Position numbers and translations under genes: made by a program | The notes under the pieces: model-generated | Database searches by the model: none | Seen by the model: the letters and a program-made list of their open reading frames with translations, nothing else | Told to the model about the DNA's origin: nothing | In this document: positions 1-9,200 of the stretch, piece by piece | Layout of the letters: the number at the start of each line of letters is the position of its first letter | Position numbering within the stretch: position 1 is the stretch's first letter | NCBI RefSeq assembly: GCF_001013905.1 | Contig: NZ_LN831790.1 | Coordinates: 7,764,001-7,828,000, forward strand | Length of the DNA: 64,000 nt | From: Streptomyces leeuwenhoekii | Lineage (GTDB): Bacteria; Actinomycetota; Actinomycetes; Streptomycetales; Streptomycetaceae | Direction of reading: 5' to 3'

Positions 1-38
1 CGGGGGAGATACAGGTGTCGTCTACGATCGGCGCAAGA

Positions 39-57
39 TATCTCGATGATCGAGATA
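39..57. promoter_or_regulatory. Perfect inverted repeat upstream of the MMPL gene, probable MarR-type operator
   Basis: A 9-1-9 perfect palindrome, TATCTCGAT-G-ATCGAGATA, lies about 60 bases before the MMPL start. Palindromes of the ATCTCGAnnTCGAGAT type are typical binding sites of MarR-family repressors, and MMPL exporters are often paired with such regulators. The regulator itself would lie left of the window. The palindrome is seen directly; the MarR assignment is inference. Confidence 0.55.
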
Positions 58-115
58 CTTTGTCGTCGAGTTTCATCGCGTTTCCCTTCCGCTCTCCCGT
101 GACGCCTGGAGAACC

Positions 116-2194
116 ATGTCCGCACCCCCCTCGCACACGCGCCGGACCCGTCTGCTCGTCCCGTTGCTGCTGCTCCTGACCTGGCTCGTCGTGGGCGGGA
201 CCCTCGGCCCGTTCGCCGGACGGCTCGGCGAGGTCGCCACCAACGACCAGGCCGCCTTCCTGCCGCGCAGCGCCGAGTCCACCGAGGTCATCGCCGCACA
301 GCGGGCCTTCCGGCAGGACGAGAGCCTGCCCGCCGTCGTCGTGTGGACCTTCGACGCGGCGGCCCGGGACGGGCAGGGGGCGGCCACCCGGGCCCTCGCC
401 TCGCTCACCGGCACGCCCGGTGTGGCGGGCCGCCCCTCACCCGCGCTGGTCTCCCGCGACGGTACGGCGCTGCAGGGTGTCGTCCCCCTGCGAACCGACC
501 TGGGCGACCGGCTGCCCGACGTCCTGGACCGCGTCCGCGACGCCGCCGAGCGGGTACCGGGCGCGACGGTCCACCTGGCCGGGCCCGCCGCTTCCCAGGC
601 CGACCTCTCCGACGCCTTCGCGGGGATCGACGGACTGCTCCTGGCCGTCGCGCTGGTGACCGTCCTGGTGATCCTGCTGCTCGTCTACCGCAGTGTGCTC
701 CTGCCGTTCGTCGTCATCCTCGGCGCGGTCTTCGCCCTGGGCCTGGCCTGCGCGATCGTCTACGCGCTCGCCGACCACGGGGCCGTCCGCGTCGACGGCC
801 AGGTGCAGGGCATCCTCTCCATCCTGGTCATCGGAGCGGCCACCGACTACGCCCTGCTGCTGACCGCCCGCTACCGCGAGGAACTCGGCGTGCGCGGCGA
901 CCGTTTCGCGGCCGTACGCGCCGCGTTGCGGGAGTCCTGGGGCGCCATCGTGGCCAGCGCCGCCACCGTGGCGCTCGGCCTGCTCGCCCTCCTGCTGAGC
1001 GACCTGACCAACAACCGGGCGCTCGGCCCGGTCGGGGCCATCGGCATCGTCTGCGCCGTACTGAGCGCCCTGACCTTCCTGCCCGCCGTCCTCGTCCTCC
1101 TCGGCCGCGCCGCCTACTGGCCCGCGGGCGCCCGCGCCGCGGGGGAGCGGCCGGGTGTGTGGCACCGCGTCGCGCACCTGGTGGACCGGGCGCCGCGCCG
1201 GGTGTGGGCCGTCGCGCTGGCCTGCCTGCTCGCGGGTGCCGCCTTCGCCCCGTCGCTGACGTCGAAGGGCGTGCCGCTGGACGAGACGTTCGTCGGCGAC
1301 GCGCCGTCCGTGGCGGCGCAGCGCGTCCTCGGTGAGCACTTCCCCGGTGGCGCCGGAAATCCCGCCGTGGTGATCGCGAACGCCGACCGCGCCGAGCAGG
1401 TGGTGGCGGCTGCCCGGGACACCCGGGGCGTGGCCGGTGCCGTGCCCGTCACCGCCTCCGGAGGCCCGGGCGAGGGCGAGCCGCTGACCGTCGGCGGCCG
1501 GGTGCGCATCGACGTCACCCTGCGGGCCGCCGCCGACAGCGACGAGGCCAGGGAGACCGTGGCCCGGCTGCGCGGCGCCCTGCACGCCGTGCCGGGCGCC
1601 GACGCCCTCGTGGGCGGCTACACGGCACAGCGCCACGACACCCTCGAGACGGCCGAGCGGGACCGTACCCTCATCGTCCCGGTCGTCCTCGGCATCATCT
1701 TCGTCATCCTCGTCGGGCTGCTCCGGTCGCTGCTGCTGCCGGCGCTGCTGGTCGTCACCGTGGCGCTGAACTTCCTCGCCACCCTGGGCGTCTCGGCGCT
1801 CGTCTTCCGGCATGTGTTCGGCTTCACGGGAACGGACCCGTCCGTGCCGCTGTACGGTTTCGTGTTCCTGGTCGCGCTGGGGGTGGACTACAACATCTTC
1901 CTGATGTCCCGGGTCAGGGAGGAAGCGCTCGCGCACGGCGTGCGCCGCGGCATCCTGCGGGGGCTCGTCAGCACCGGCGGGGTGATCACGTCGGCGGGTG
2001 TGGTGCTCGCCGCGACGTTCGCCGCCCTCGGGGTGATCCCGCTGGCCTTCCTCGTGCAGATCGCCTTCATCGTCGCGTTCGGGGTGCTGCTCGACACCCT
2101 GGTCGTACGGTCGCTGCTGGTCCCCGCGCTCAGCCGGGACATCGGGGCCGCCGCCTGGTGGCCGGGGCGCCTCTCCCGCGCGCCGGGGAGGTGA
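116..2194 (+). CDS. MMPL/RND-family transporter
   Basis: This 692-aa integral membrane protein is a small MMPL (RND superfamily) exporter, the actinobacterial type that moves lipids or small hydrophobic compounds out of the cell using the proton gradient. An N-terminal membrane anchor is followed by an extracytoplasmic domain (about residues 30-165). Then come two repeats of a helix bundle (about 170-330 and 510-680) separated by a second outer domain, which is the family pattern. Conserved charged helix segments GAATDYALLLTARYREEL and ALGVDYNIFLMSRVREE are the MMPL proton-relay motifs. The start has GGAG eight bases upstream. It stands alone behind the palindrome at 39-57. The substrate cannot be read from the sequence. 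Confidence 0.9.
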   Translation: MSAPPSHTRRTRLLVPLLLLLTWLVVGGTLGPFAGRLGEVATNDQAAFLPRSAESTEVIAAQRAFRQDESLPAVVVWTFDAAARDGQGAATRALASLTGTPGVAGRPSPALVSRDGTALQGVVPLRTDLGDRLPDVLDRVRDAAERVPGATVHLAGPAASQADLSDAFAGIDGLLLAVALVTVLVILLLVYRSVLLPFVVILGAVFALGLACAIVYALADHGAVRVDGQVQGILSILVIGAATDYALLLTARYREELGVRGDRFAAVRAALRESWGAIVASAATVALGLLALLLSDLTNNRALGPVGAIGIVCAVLSALTFLPAVLVLLGRAAYWPAGARAAGERPGVWHRVAHLVDRAPRRVWAVALACLLAGAAFAPSLTSKGVPLDETFVGDAPSVAAQRVLGEHFPGGAGNPAVVIANADRAEQVVAAARDTRGVAGAVPVTASGGPGEGEPLTVGGRVRIDVTLRAAADSDEARETVARLRGALHAVPGADALVGGYTAQRHDTLETAERDRTLIVPVVLGIIFVILVGLLRSLLLPALLVVTVALNFLATLGVSALVFRHVFGFTGTDPSVPLYGFVFLVALGVDYNIFLMSRVREEALAHGVRRGILRGLVSTGGVITSAGVVLAATFAALGVIPLAFLVQIAFIVAFGVLLDTLVVRSLLVPALSRDIGAAAWWPGRLSRAPGR

Positions 2195-2268
2195 CGGGAG
2201 CGCGACGCCTCCGGCCGCCGGGCGCGGCCCGCACCCGGCGGGACCGCGCCCCGGGGCCGCCGAGCTCC

Positions 2269-3807
2269 CTACCGCGCGGCGGAGCGGTCCTCGTCGAAGT
2301 GGTAGAGCTCCCTGGACGTCCTGATCAGGTCCCGCAGCTCCTGCCGCGAACCGACCATCGGCTGCGAGCCGTTGAGCGGCACCTGGGCGCTCTCCGGCAG
2401 GAACCGCACCGTCACCAGCCCGATCAGCCCGGCCGCCATCAGATAGAAGGCCGGCACCAGATCGTTGCCGGTGGCGTTCACGAGGGCCTCGGTGACCAGC
2501 GGTGTGGTACCGCCGAAGGCGGCGACGGCGAAGTTGAAGCCGATGCCCATGGCCGCGTACCGCACGGCGGTGGGGAAGAGCGCCGGCAGCGTGGCGGCGC
2601 TCGGCGCGGCGAAGCAGGCCAACAGGGTGGACAGCACCAGCACGCCGACGACGGGCTGCCAGGTGCCGTCCGCCTTCAGCAGCAGGAAGGCCGGGACCGC
2701 GAGGACGATCATCGCGGCGGCGCCGACCGCGTAGAGCGGGCGGCGCCCGACGCGGTCGCTGAGCCGCCCGAGGAAGGTGATCAGCAGGACGATCCACACC
2801 ATGCCGATCAGCACCAGCAGGTCGGCGAAGCTGGTGGAGCGGCCCACGTTCTCCGTCTGGTAGGTCGGCAGGAAGCCGGTGACCATGTAGTTGGTGACGT
2901 TGTAGAGCAGGACCAGGCCCATGCAGACCAGGAGCGGACGCCAGTGCCTGCGGATGATCGTCTTGAACTCGCTGCCCGCCGATGCCTGGGCGAGGCTCTT
3001 CTCGTGTTCGTCGAGCTGCTTCTGGAAGGCGGGCGACTCCTCCAGCTTCAGCCGCATGTACAGACCGATCAGGCCGAGCGGGCCGGCGATCAGGAACGGG
3101 ATCCGCCAGCCCCAGGAGAGCATCTCGGCGTCCGTGAGCGCCAGGTTCAACACGGTGACCAGCGCCGAGCCGAGCGCGTAGCCGACGAAGGTGCCGAAGT
3201 CGAGCCAGCTCGAGAGGAAGCCGCGCCGCCGGTCCGGTGAGTACTCGGCGACGAACGTGGTGGCGCCGCCGTACTCGCCTCCGGTCGAGAAGCCCTGGAC
3301 CATGCGGGCGAGCAGCAGCAGGGCGGGGGCCGCGATGCCGATGCTCGCGTAGCCGGGGATCAGGCCGATGGAGAAGGTGCCGATCGCCATCATGATCATG
3401 GTGGTGGCGAGCACCTTCTGCCGGCCGATGCGGTCTCCGAGGGGCCCGAAGACCAGGCCGCCGAGCGGACGGACGACGAAGGCCGCGGCGAAGGTCGCGA
3501 AGGAGGAGATCAACTGAGCGCCCGGAGACGCGCCGGGGAAGAAGACCTTGCCGATGGTGGCGGCGAGATAGCTGTAGACGCCGAAGTCGAACCACTCCAT
3601 GCAGTTGCCGAGCGCGGAGGCGCCGACCGCGCGCTTGAGCAGGGGCCGTTCGACGACCTGGACGTCCTCCTCGCGGAAGGCCCCTTTCTTCCGGTGGAGC
3701 CGGCGCGACAGCTCCTCGCGGACCTGCCGCGGCATGTCGGCGACCGTCTTCGGCACCGTCGCCCGGCCGCGCGGACCGGGCCGTCCGTCGGGCATCGCGT
3801 CGCTCAC
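2269..3807 (-). CDS. MFS transporter, metabolite:H+ symporter (MHS/ProP-like)
   Basis: About 512 aa. It belongs to the MHS branch of the major facilitator superfamily (proline/betaine, citrate, alpha-ketoglutarate proton symporters). The family signature GNCMEWFDFGVYSYLAATIGKVFFP opens helix 1 at about residue 80, and the loop 2-3 motif GPLGDRIGRQKVL and STGGEYGGA motif follow, with 12 predicted helices. A charged cytoplasmic N-terminal extension of about 70 residues precedes helix 1. The GTG start at 3807 is preferred over an ATG eight codons upstream because AAAGGCGG sits at proper spacing before it. The gene runs opposite to the MMPL gene. The solute is uncertain; an osmolyte or organic acid is likely from the family. 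Confidence 0.88.
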   Translation of the reverse strand: MSDAMPDGRPGPRGRATVPKTVADMPRQVREELSRRLHRKKGAFREEDVQVVERPLLKRAVGASALGNCMEWFDFGVYSYLAATIGKVFFPGASPGAQLISSFATFAAAFVVRPLGGLVFGPLGDRIGRQKVLATTMIMMAIGTFSIGLIPGYASIGIAAPALLLLARMVQGFSTGGEYGGATTFVAEYSPDRRRGFLSSWLDFGTFVGYALGSALVTVLNLALTDAEMLSWGWRIPFLIAGPLGLIGLYMRLKLEESPAFQKQLDEHEKSLAQASAGSEFKTIIRRHWRPLLVCMGLVLLYNVTNYMVTGFLPTYQTENVGRSTSFADLLVLIGMVWIVLLITFLGRLSDRVGRRPLYAVGAAAMIVLAVPAFLLLKADGTWQPVVGVLVLSTLLACFAAPSAATLPALFPTAVRYAAMGIGFNFAVAAFGGTTPLVTEALVNATGNDLVPAFYLMAAGLIGLVTVRFLPESAQVPLNGSQPMVGSRQELRDLIRTSRELYHFDEDRSAAR

Positions 3808-4036
3808 GCTGCCGCCTTTCTGTCGCTGCACTCTCTTCGCCTATGCGAATTCTGCGCCTCGGTGATCATGGGGCGCATGTCAGGGCTGCTGCCCGGGTTC
3901 GCACGCGGCACACACCGGAGGCATGTCCGGTAGGTCACGAAAGCGGCGGCGTGGAGGCGGTGGGGGTGCGGACGCGGCGGCGGTCCCCGCACCCGGCGGC
4001 AGGGGGGCACGGGGACCGCCGGGGCTCGCCCCCGGC

Positions 4037-4079
4037 CCGGGCGCGATCGGCTCCCGGACCGGGCGCGATCGGCTCCCGG
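4037..4079. repeat. Tandem 21-bp direct repeat in GC-rich intergenic DNA
   Basis: Between the MHS transporter and the lipase (3808-4148) I see no gene. The stretch contains two exact copies of a 21-base unit beginning CCGGGCGCGATCGGCTCCCGG, 22 bases apart, embedded in runs of CCCGGGC. The GC-rich inverted segments may end lipase transcription from the minus strand, but there is no T-tract. Function unknown. Confidence 0.6.
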
Positions 4080-4148
4080 GCCGGGCTCGGCCGGGCACGG
4101 CCCGGGGTGCCTGCCCGCGCCCGGCCCGGGGCGAGCCCGGAGGCGGGG

Positions 4149-5471
4149 TTACGGCAGCAGAGGCAGCGTCCGGCAGTTGGCGGCGGCCGGCTCGCCCGAC
4201 AGCCGGTCCGTGAGCCAGGAGATCGCGTCGCCCTGGTCGGTCAGCAGCGGCCCGAAGTGGTTGAGCAGCCCCCGGCCGACGTCGGGCAGGACCACCGGGG
4301 CGTAGGTGACGTTCCCGCCCAGCCGGCACCAGTCGACGGCCATCCGCCGGGACTGGGCGTGCGGGACCAGATCGTCGTTGACGCCGGTGGCCACCCGGAC
4401 CGGGCCGCTGGGCTTCAGCGTGCCGATGCGCTGCTTGCCGAGGAACGTCCGCAGGGTGGGCTCGGCCGCGATGATCTCGCCGAGCGACTGCCCCGTGGTG
4501 GTCCACGCCGTACTGCGGGAGGACCCGTACGCGAACAGCGCGTCGCCGACGCACCGGGTGGACAGGTCCGCCAGGGCCTCGCGCCCCGCGTCGTTGAGGT
4601 ACCGGTCGGCGATGGGCCGCAGGGACGGCTCGGTCTGCAGGAAGCCGTTCAGCGACCAGCCCAGGGCTCCCGCCAGGTCGCTTCCGTCGATCGCCCCGGT
4701 GACCTCGGTCAGGTCCGCGGGCGGAGCTCCGGAGTAGGTGCCCGCGAGCCGGACGTCCGGGGCGTAGGAGGGCTGGAGCTCGGCGGCGGCGGCCGTGGCG
4801 CCGCCCCCCTGGCTGTATCCGAACAGCCCCACCGGGGAGTCCGCCGTGACGGACGCCGAGTCGAGGGCGCGCGCGGCGCGCACGGCGTCCAGGACGGCGT
4901 GGGCCCCGTCGACGCGGTTGACGTAGGTGTGCAGCCGGTCGGTGGCGCCGAGACCGACGTAGTCGGTGACGACGACGGCGATGCCGCGGGCCAGCAGCCG
5001 GTAGATCGACAGGTCCTCGTAGCCGACCGACACGGTGTCGCCGTCGATCTTCAGCGGGTGCTCCAGGCCCAGGGACGCGGCGCACTGGTCGCCCTGGCCC
5101 ATGGTGCCGGGGGCGACGGCGACCAGCGGGCGCGGGCCGCCGCCCCGCCAGGCCGCCGACGGCTCGATGTAGGCGCCGGTCACGGCGACGGGTTCACCGT
5201 TGGCGTCCGTGGACTTGTACATCAGGCGGGTGGCCCGGCCCGGCAGTGGCCCGCCGAGGCTGGGCAGGCTCAGCGCCAGCCGCAGCGGCTCGCTGCGCAC
5301 CAGCGCGCCGTCGGCCTCGGGAAGGGCGGCGGGCGGGGTGTAGAAGGCGGGGACGGTGGCACCGCGGGAGACCTCGGCCGCCGCGGTGCCGGCGGCGGCG
5401 GGCACCGCCTGGGCGCCCAGGGCGAGTGCCGCGGTGACGGCCGCGGCGAGCAGGCGTCTGCGTGCGGGCAT
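4149..5471 (-). CDS. Secreted lipase / alpha-beta hydrolase (secretory lipase family)
   Basis: 440 aa with a Sec signal peptide (MPARRR, hydrophobic stretch, cleavage near AVPAAAG at about 27). The mature part looks like the LIP secretory lipase family (alpha/beta hydrolase): an oxyanion-side VAVAPGTMGQGDQC segment, nucleophile elbow GYSQGGG near residue 215-221, and a C-terminal Asp/His region (GVNDDLVP, then LLNHFGPLL). It would hydrolyse extracellular esters or lipids. Cysteines in the mature protein may form disulfides. The start is well supported by AGGAGG seven bases upstream. It is monocistronic, with a long upstream region. Confidence 0.88.
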   Translation of the reverse strand: MPARRRLLAAAVTAALALGAQAVPAAAGTAAAEVSRGATVPAFYTPPAALPEADGALVRSEPLRLALSLPSLGGPLPGRATRLMYKSTDANGEPVAVTGAYIEPSAAWRGGGPRPLVAVAPGTMGQGDQCAASLGLEHPLKIDGDTVSVGYEDLSIYRLLARGIAVVVTDYVGLGATDRLHTYVNRVDGAHAVLDAVRAARALDSASVTADSPVGLFGYSQGGGATAAAAELQPSYAPDVRLAGTYSGAPPADLTEVTGAIDGSDLAGALGWSLNGFLQTEPSLRPIADRYLNDAGREALADLSTRCVGDALFAYGSSRSTAWTTTGQSLGEIIAAEPTLRTFLGKQRIGTLKPSGPVRVATGVNDDLVPHAQSRRMAVDWCRLGGNVTYAPVVLPDVGRGLLNHFGPLLTDQGDAISWLTDRLSGEPAAANCRTLPLLP

Positions 5472-5819
5472 GGCGAACCTCCTGGCGAGGGCGGACCGGA
5501 CCGGTCCGCGGTCCGGGGAGAGGCGGCCGGGTCACGGGCGGCCGTACCGGCGCCAGACGGCACGGCCGCCCGAGCTGCTCGCGCTGCTCCTGTGGGGTGA
5601 CGGGACCGTACCGAGCCGGTTGTTACCGGCGGTAGCGCCAGGGATATTACGTTTCGGTAACTTGACGGAATGTCTAATAAAGAGGGCCGTCGTTCTCACT
5701 GTGCGTACGACCCCGGGCGGCACGTCGCCCGCGCGCCGCCCCCCGGGGGACGCGGGCGCCAACGGGTACAGTGGCCCCGTTCGTGTGCCGACGAGAATCA
5801 CCGAGGGAGGCGGGGCCGA
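5472..5819. promoter_or_regulatory. Intergenic region carrying the lipase promoter, divergent from the GNAT side
   Basis: No convincing gene in this stretch. The least GC-rich part of the neighbourhood is at about 5620-5700 and includes GTTACCG (5620-5626) and a matching CGGTAAC about 26 bases later, an imperfect operator-like pair, plus TAATAT/TTAGAC-like hexamers on the minus strand that could serve the lipase gene. On the plus strand TACAGT near 5766 resembles a -10 box. These elements are weak and unproven. Confidence 0.35.
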
Positions 5820-5885
5820 TGACCGAGCCCCTGGCCACCGCGCCCAGCGCCCGGGTCTCCCTCACGTCCCGGACCGTGGCCTGAC
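5820..5885 (+). CDS. Possible 21-aa small ORF with a strong ribosome binding site
   Basis: ATG at 5820 is preceded by GAGGGAGG at good spacing and opens a reading frame of 21 codons (MTEPLATAPSARVSLTSRTVA) ending in TGA, about 80 bases before the acetyltransferase. The binding site is better than that of the following gene, so this may be a leader peptide or the start of a decayed gene. It is not recognised as any family, and there is no other evidence that it is translated. Confidence 0.3.
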
Positions 5886-5966
5886 CTCGTTCCGCCCCAC
5901 CCCGCCGGGAGCGTGAGCCCGCGGGCACCCACACGAACACCACGCAGAACGGATGCTCCCTTCACC

Positions 5967-6479
5967 ATGGGCGACACCTGGACCACACGCGCCGAGACCG
6001 GCGCCGACATCCCCGCGATCCGCGAGATCCTCCTCGCGGCCTTCCCCACGGCTCTGGAAGCCGACCTCGTGGACGCGCTCCGCGCCGATCCGGCCGCGTG
6101 GATCGACGGCCTCTCCCTCGTCGCCGCGGACGACGACGGACGGCCCGCGGGTTACGCGCTGCTGACCCGCTGCCACATCGGCGACAGCCCGGCCCTGTGC
6201 CTGGGGCCGTGCGCCGTCCCGCCCGAGCGGCACAACCGCGGAGCCGGGTCCGCCGCCATCCGCGCGGCGCTGGCCGCGGCCCGCGCCCGGGGCGAGCACC
6301 ACGTCGTCGTCCTGGGGCACCCGGCGTACTACCCCCGGTTCGGCTTCACCAGGGCCTCCGCCCACGGCATCGGCCTGACCGTCGACGTCCCGGACGAGGC
6401 CCTGATGGCCCTCACCCTCGACACCGGCCGTCCGCTGCCGGCGGGAACCGTGCGCTACGCCGCGCCGTTCGGAATCTGA
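5967..6479 (+). CDS. GNAT family N-acetyltransferase (YhbS-like)
   Basis: 170 aa, one GNAT fold. The N terminus (TTRAETGADIPAIREILLAAFPT) is the beta1-alpha1 start of the fold. The acetyl-CoA pyrophosphate loop is degenerate but placed correctly (VPPERHNRGAGSAAIRAAL, about 85-103), followed by VVVLGHPAYYPRFGFTRA, the YYPRFGF signature of YhbS-type acetyltransferases. The ATG at 5967 is chosen because homology begins there; an upstream in-frame GTG at 5913 adds 18 basic residues without family match. The substrate is unknown. It probably acts alone in the cytoplasm. Confidence 0.85.
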   Translation: MGDTWTTRAETGADIPAIREILLAAFPTALEADLVDALRADPAAWIDGLSLVAADDDGRPAGYALLTRCHIGDSPALCLGPCAVPPERHNRGAGSAAIRAALAAARARGEHHVVVLGHPAYYPRFGFTRASAHGIGLTVDVPDEALMALTLDTGRPLPAGTVRYAAPFGI

Positions 6480-6728
6480 GCTCCGGCTCGAGGCGCCGCG
6501 GGGGAGCCGCCCCCGCGGCGCCGACCCGCCGCCGTGCCGTCCGCGCGCGGCGGCGCGTTCCCCGTTCCCGGCCGGGAACGCCGTGCCCGGGCCGGCCCGC
6601 CCCACCGGCGAGGTCCGGTGCGATACCCGGACCGGCCCCGGCGTGAGGCGGGGGGCCGGGCGGGGTACCCGGCCGCCGGTGCGGGACGGATCCGCCGGAT
6701 CGCCCCCCAGCGGGAGGACGGCACCGCA

Positions 6729-9098
6729 GTGACGGCGTGGACCTGGCAGTACGACGGATACGACCCCGCGGCCGAGCGGCTGCGGGAGTCGCTGTGCACG
6801 CTGGGCAACGGCTACGTCGCCACCCGGGGAGCGCTGCCCGAGTGCGCCGCGGACGACGTGCACTACCCCGGCACCTATGCGGCCGGGTGCTACAACCGGC
6901 TCACCTCCACCGTCGCCGGGCGCCGGGTGGAGAACGAGGACATGGTCAACCTGCCCAACTGGCTGCCGCTGCGCTTCCGCCTGCCCGGCGGGGACTGGCT
7001 CACCCCCGACACGGCACCGGTGCTCGGACACCGCCAGAGCGTCCACCTCGACTGCGGCCTGCTGGAGCGCCACACCCGCTACGGGCTCGGCGACGGACGC
7101 GTGCTGGACGTGCGCCAGCGGCGCCTGGTCCACATGGCCGACCCCCACCTGGCCGCGCTGCACACCGAGTTGACGGCACAGGGCGGCGCCGTCGAACTCG
7201 ACGCCGAGGCCGCGCTGGACGGAGGCGTCACCAACGCGGGCGTGGCGCGTTACCGGGAACTGGAGGGCCGCCACCTCACCCATGTGCACACCGGCGACGC
7301 CGCCCCCGGCATCGTGTGGCTGCGCTGCCGCACCCGCACCTCCGACATCCGGTTCGGCCTGGCGGCCCGCGTCACCGCCGACGTGCCCGTCGTGGCCGCG
7401 CACGCGCAGCCGCGCGCCGTCCAGCGGATGCGGCTGCGCGTCGACCCCGGACGCACCACCGTCGTCGACAAGACGGTGGCCCTGCACACCTCCCGCGACG
7501 CGGCCATCAGCGACCCCTTGCAGGCCGCCGTGGACCGGGTGGAGGCGGCCCCGGCCTTCGACGCGCTGCTGCGCTCCCACCGCACGGCGTGGAACCAGCT
7601 CTGGCGCCGGGCCGAGCTGGAGGTCCCCGGAGAGGCGGGCCACATCCTGCGCCTGCACCTGTTCCACGTCCTGCAGACCCTCTCCCCGCACACCGCGGAC
7701 CTGGACGTCGGCGTGCCCGCCCGGGGGCTGCACGGGGAGGCGTACCGCGGCCATGTCTTCTGGGACGAGCTGTTCGTCCTGCCCTACCTCAACCTGCACT
7801 TCCCCGAGGTCTCCCGCGCCCTGCTCCACTACCGGCACCGCCGCCTGGACCCCGCCCGCACCGCGGCCCGCGCGCTCGGCCGGCGGGGCGCGCGGTATCC
7901 GTGGCAGAGCGGCAGCGACGGACGTGAGGAGACCCAGCAGCTCCACCTCAACCCGCGCTCGGGGCGCTGGCTGCCGGACCACTCCCACCTCCAGCACCAC
8001 GTCGGATCGGCGATCGCCTACAACGTGTGGCAGTACTGCGAGGCCAGCGGCGACGCGGAGTTCCTGCACACCAAGGGCGCCGAGATGCTGCTGGAGATCG
8101 CCCGCTTCTGGGCCGACTCCGCCGCCTGGGACGCCGGGCTGGGACGGCACCGCATCCCGGGCGTCGTCGGCCCCGACGAGTACCACGACGCCTACCCCGG
8201 CGCCGGACGGCCCGGCCTGGACGACAACGCGTACACCAACGTCACCGCCGCCTGGGTCCTCGCCCGCACCCTGGAGGTGCTGCGGACCCTGCCCGAACCC
8301 CGCCGGCGCGAAGTCGTCGAACGCACCGGCCTGGACGGCGGCGAACTGGAGCGGTGGGAGGACGTCTCCCGCACCCTCCACGTGCCCTTCCACGACGGTG
8401 TCGTCAGCCAGTTCGACGGTTACGGCGACCTCGCCGAACTCGACTGGGAGGACTACCGCCGCCGGTACGGCGACATCCGGCGGCTGGACCGGATCCTGGA
8501 GGCGGAGGGCGACACCGTCAACCGCTACCGGGCGTCCAAGCAGGCCGACGTGCTGATGCTCGGCTACCTCTTCTCCCCGGCCGAACTGCGCGGCCTGTTC
8601 GAGCGGCTCGGCTACCGGCTCGACGAGGAGACCTGGCAGCGCACCGTCGACCACTACCTCGCCCGCACCAGCCACGGCTCCACCCTCAGCGGCCTGGTCC
8701 ACGGGTGGATCCTGGCCCGCTGCCGGCGCGCCGAGGCGTGGGCGTTCTGCCAGGAGGCCCTCAAGGGCGATGTCGCCGACCTCCAGGGCGGCACCACCGG
8801 CGAGGGCATCCACCTCGGCGCCATGGCCGGCACCCTCGACCTCGTCCAGCGGGGCCTGACCGGCCTGGAGACCCGCGCCGGGGCGCTGTGGCTGGACCCC
8901 GTGCCGCTGCCGGAGCTGTCCTCCTACGGGTTCTCCCTCCGGTACCAGGGTGACTGGGGTGTGCGGCTGCGACTGGAGCACGGCCTGCTGGAGATCGCCG
9001 TACCGCCGTCCGACCCGGTCCCCATCGACGTCCGCCTCCCGGACCGCACGGTCCGGGTCCGGCCGGGCGACACCTGCCGTCTCGCCCTCCCTGACTGA
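6729..9098 (+). CDS. Glycoside hydrolase family 65 protein (disaccharide phosphorylase type)
   Basis: 789 aa. GH65 enzymes split alpha-glucosides such as maltose, trehalose, kojibiose or nigerose with phosphate, giving beta-glucose 1-phosphate. The N-terminal beta-sandwich (1-270) is followed by the (alpha/alpha)6 barrel. The catalytic acid is Glu484 in VVGPDEYHD. The phosphate-binding segments KQADVLML and TSHGSTLS are both present, which argues for a phosphorylase rather than a simple hydrolase. GTG at 6729 follows GGGAGGA and is the point where similarity begins (TWQYDGYDP). A universal stress protein starts 102 bases downstream, suggesting one transcription unit. The exact disaccharide cannot be told. 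Confidence 0.9.
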   Translation: MTAWTWQYDGYDPAAERLRESLCTLGNGYVATRGALPECAADDVHYPGTYAAGCYNRLTSTVAGRRVENEDMVNLPNWLPLRFRLPGGDWLTPDTAPVLGHRQSVHLDCGLLERHTRYGLGDGRVLDVRQRRLVHMADPHLAALHTELTAQGGAVELDAEAALDGGVTNAGVARYRELEGRHLTHVHTGDAAPGIVWLRCRTRTSDIRFGLAARVTADVPVVAAHAQPRAVQRMRLRVDPGRTTVVDKTVALHTSRDAAISDPLQAAVDRVEAAPAFDALLRSHRTAWNQLWRRAELEVPGEAGHILRLHLFHVLQTLSPHTADLDVGVPARGLHGEAYRGHVFWDELFVLPYLNLHFPEVSRALLHYRHRRLDPARTAARALGRRGARYPWQSGSDGREETQQLHLNPRSGRWLPDHSHLQHHVGSAIAYNVWQYCEASGDAEFLHTKGAEMLLEIARFWADSAAWDAGLGRHRIPGVVGPDEYHDAYPGAGRPGLDDNAYTNVTAAWVLARTLEVLRTLPEPRRREVVERTGLDGGELERWEDVSRTLHVPFHDGVVSQFDGYGDLAELDWEDYRRRYGDIRRLDRILEAEGDTVNRYRASKQADVLMLGYLFSPAELRGLFERLGYRLDEETWQRTVDHYLARTSHGSTLSGLVHGWILARCRRAEAWAFCQEALKGDVADLQGGTTGEGIHLGAMAGTLDLVQRGLTGLETRAGALWLDPVPLPELSSYGFSLRYQGDWGVRLRLEHGLLEIAVPPSDPVPIDVRLPDRTVRVRPGDTCRLALPD

Positions 9099-9200
9099 CG
9101 ACCGGGCGGCGGGGGAACCCGGAAGGACGGGAAGCGGGCCGAAAGGGGGGCGAAGACCGGAGACGGCCCGGGGACGGCCTCGCGGCGAGGAGGCGCTGTC

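Noticed and set aside
437..3595. Very long minus-strand open frame over the MMPL and MHS genes
   Set aside because: It is the GC-skewed shadow of real genes; Arg/Pro/Gly-rich translation without family match. The same holds for the minus frame at 5862-10046 and the plus frame at 28043-29932.
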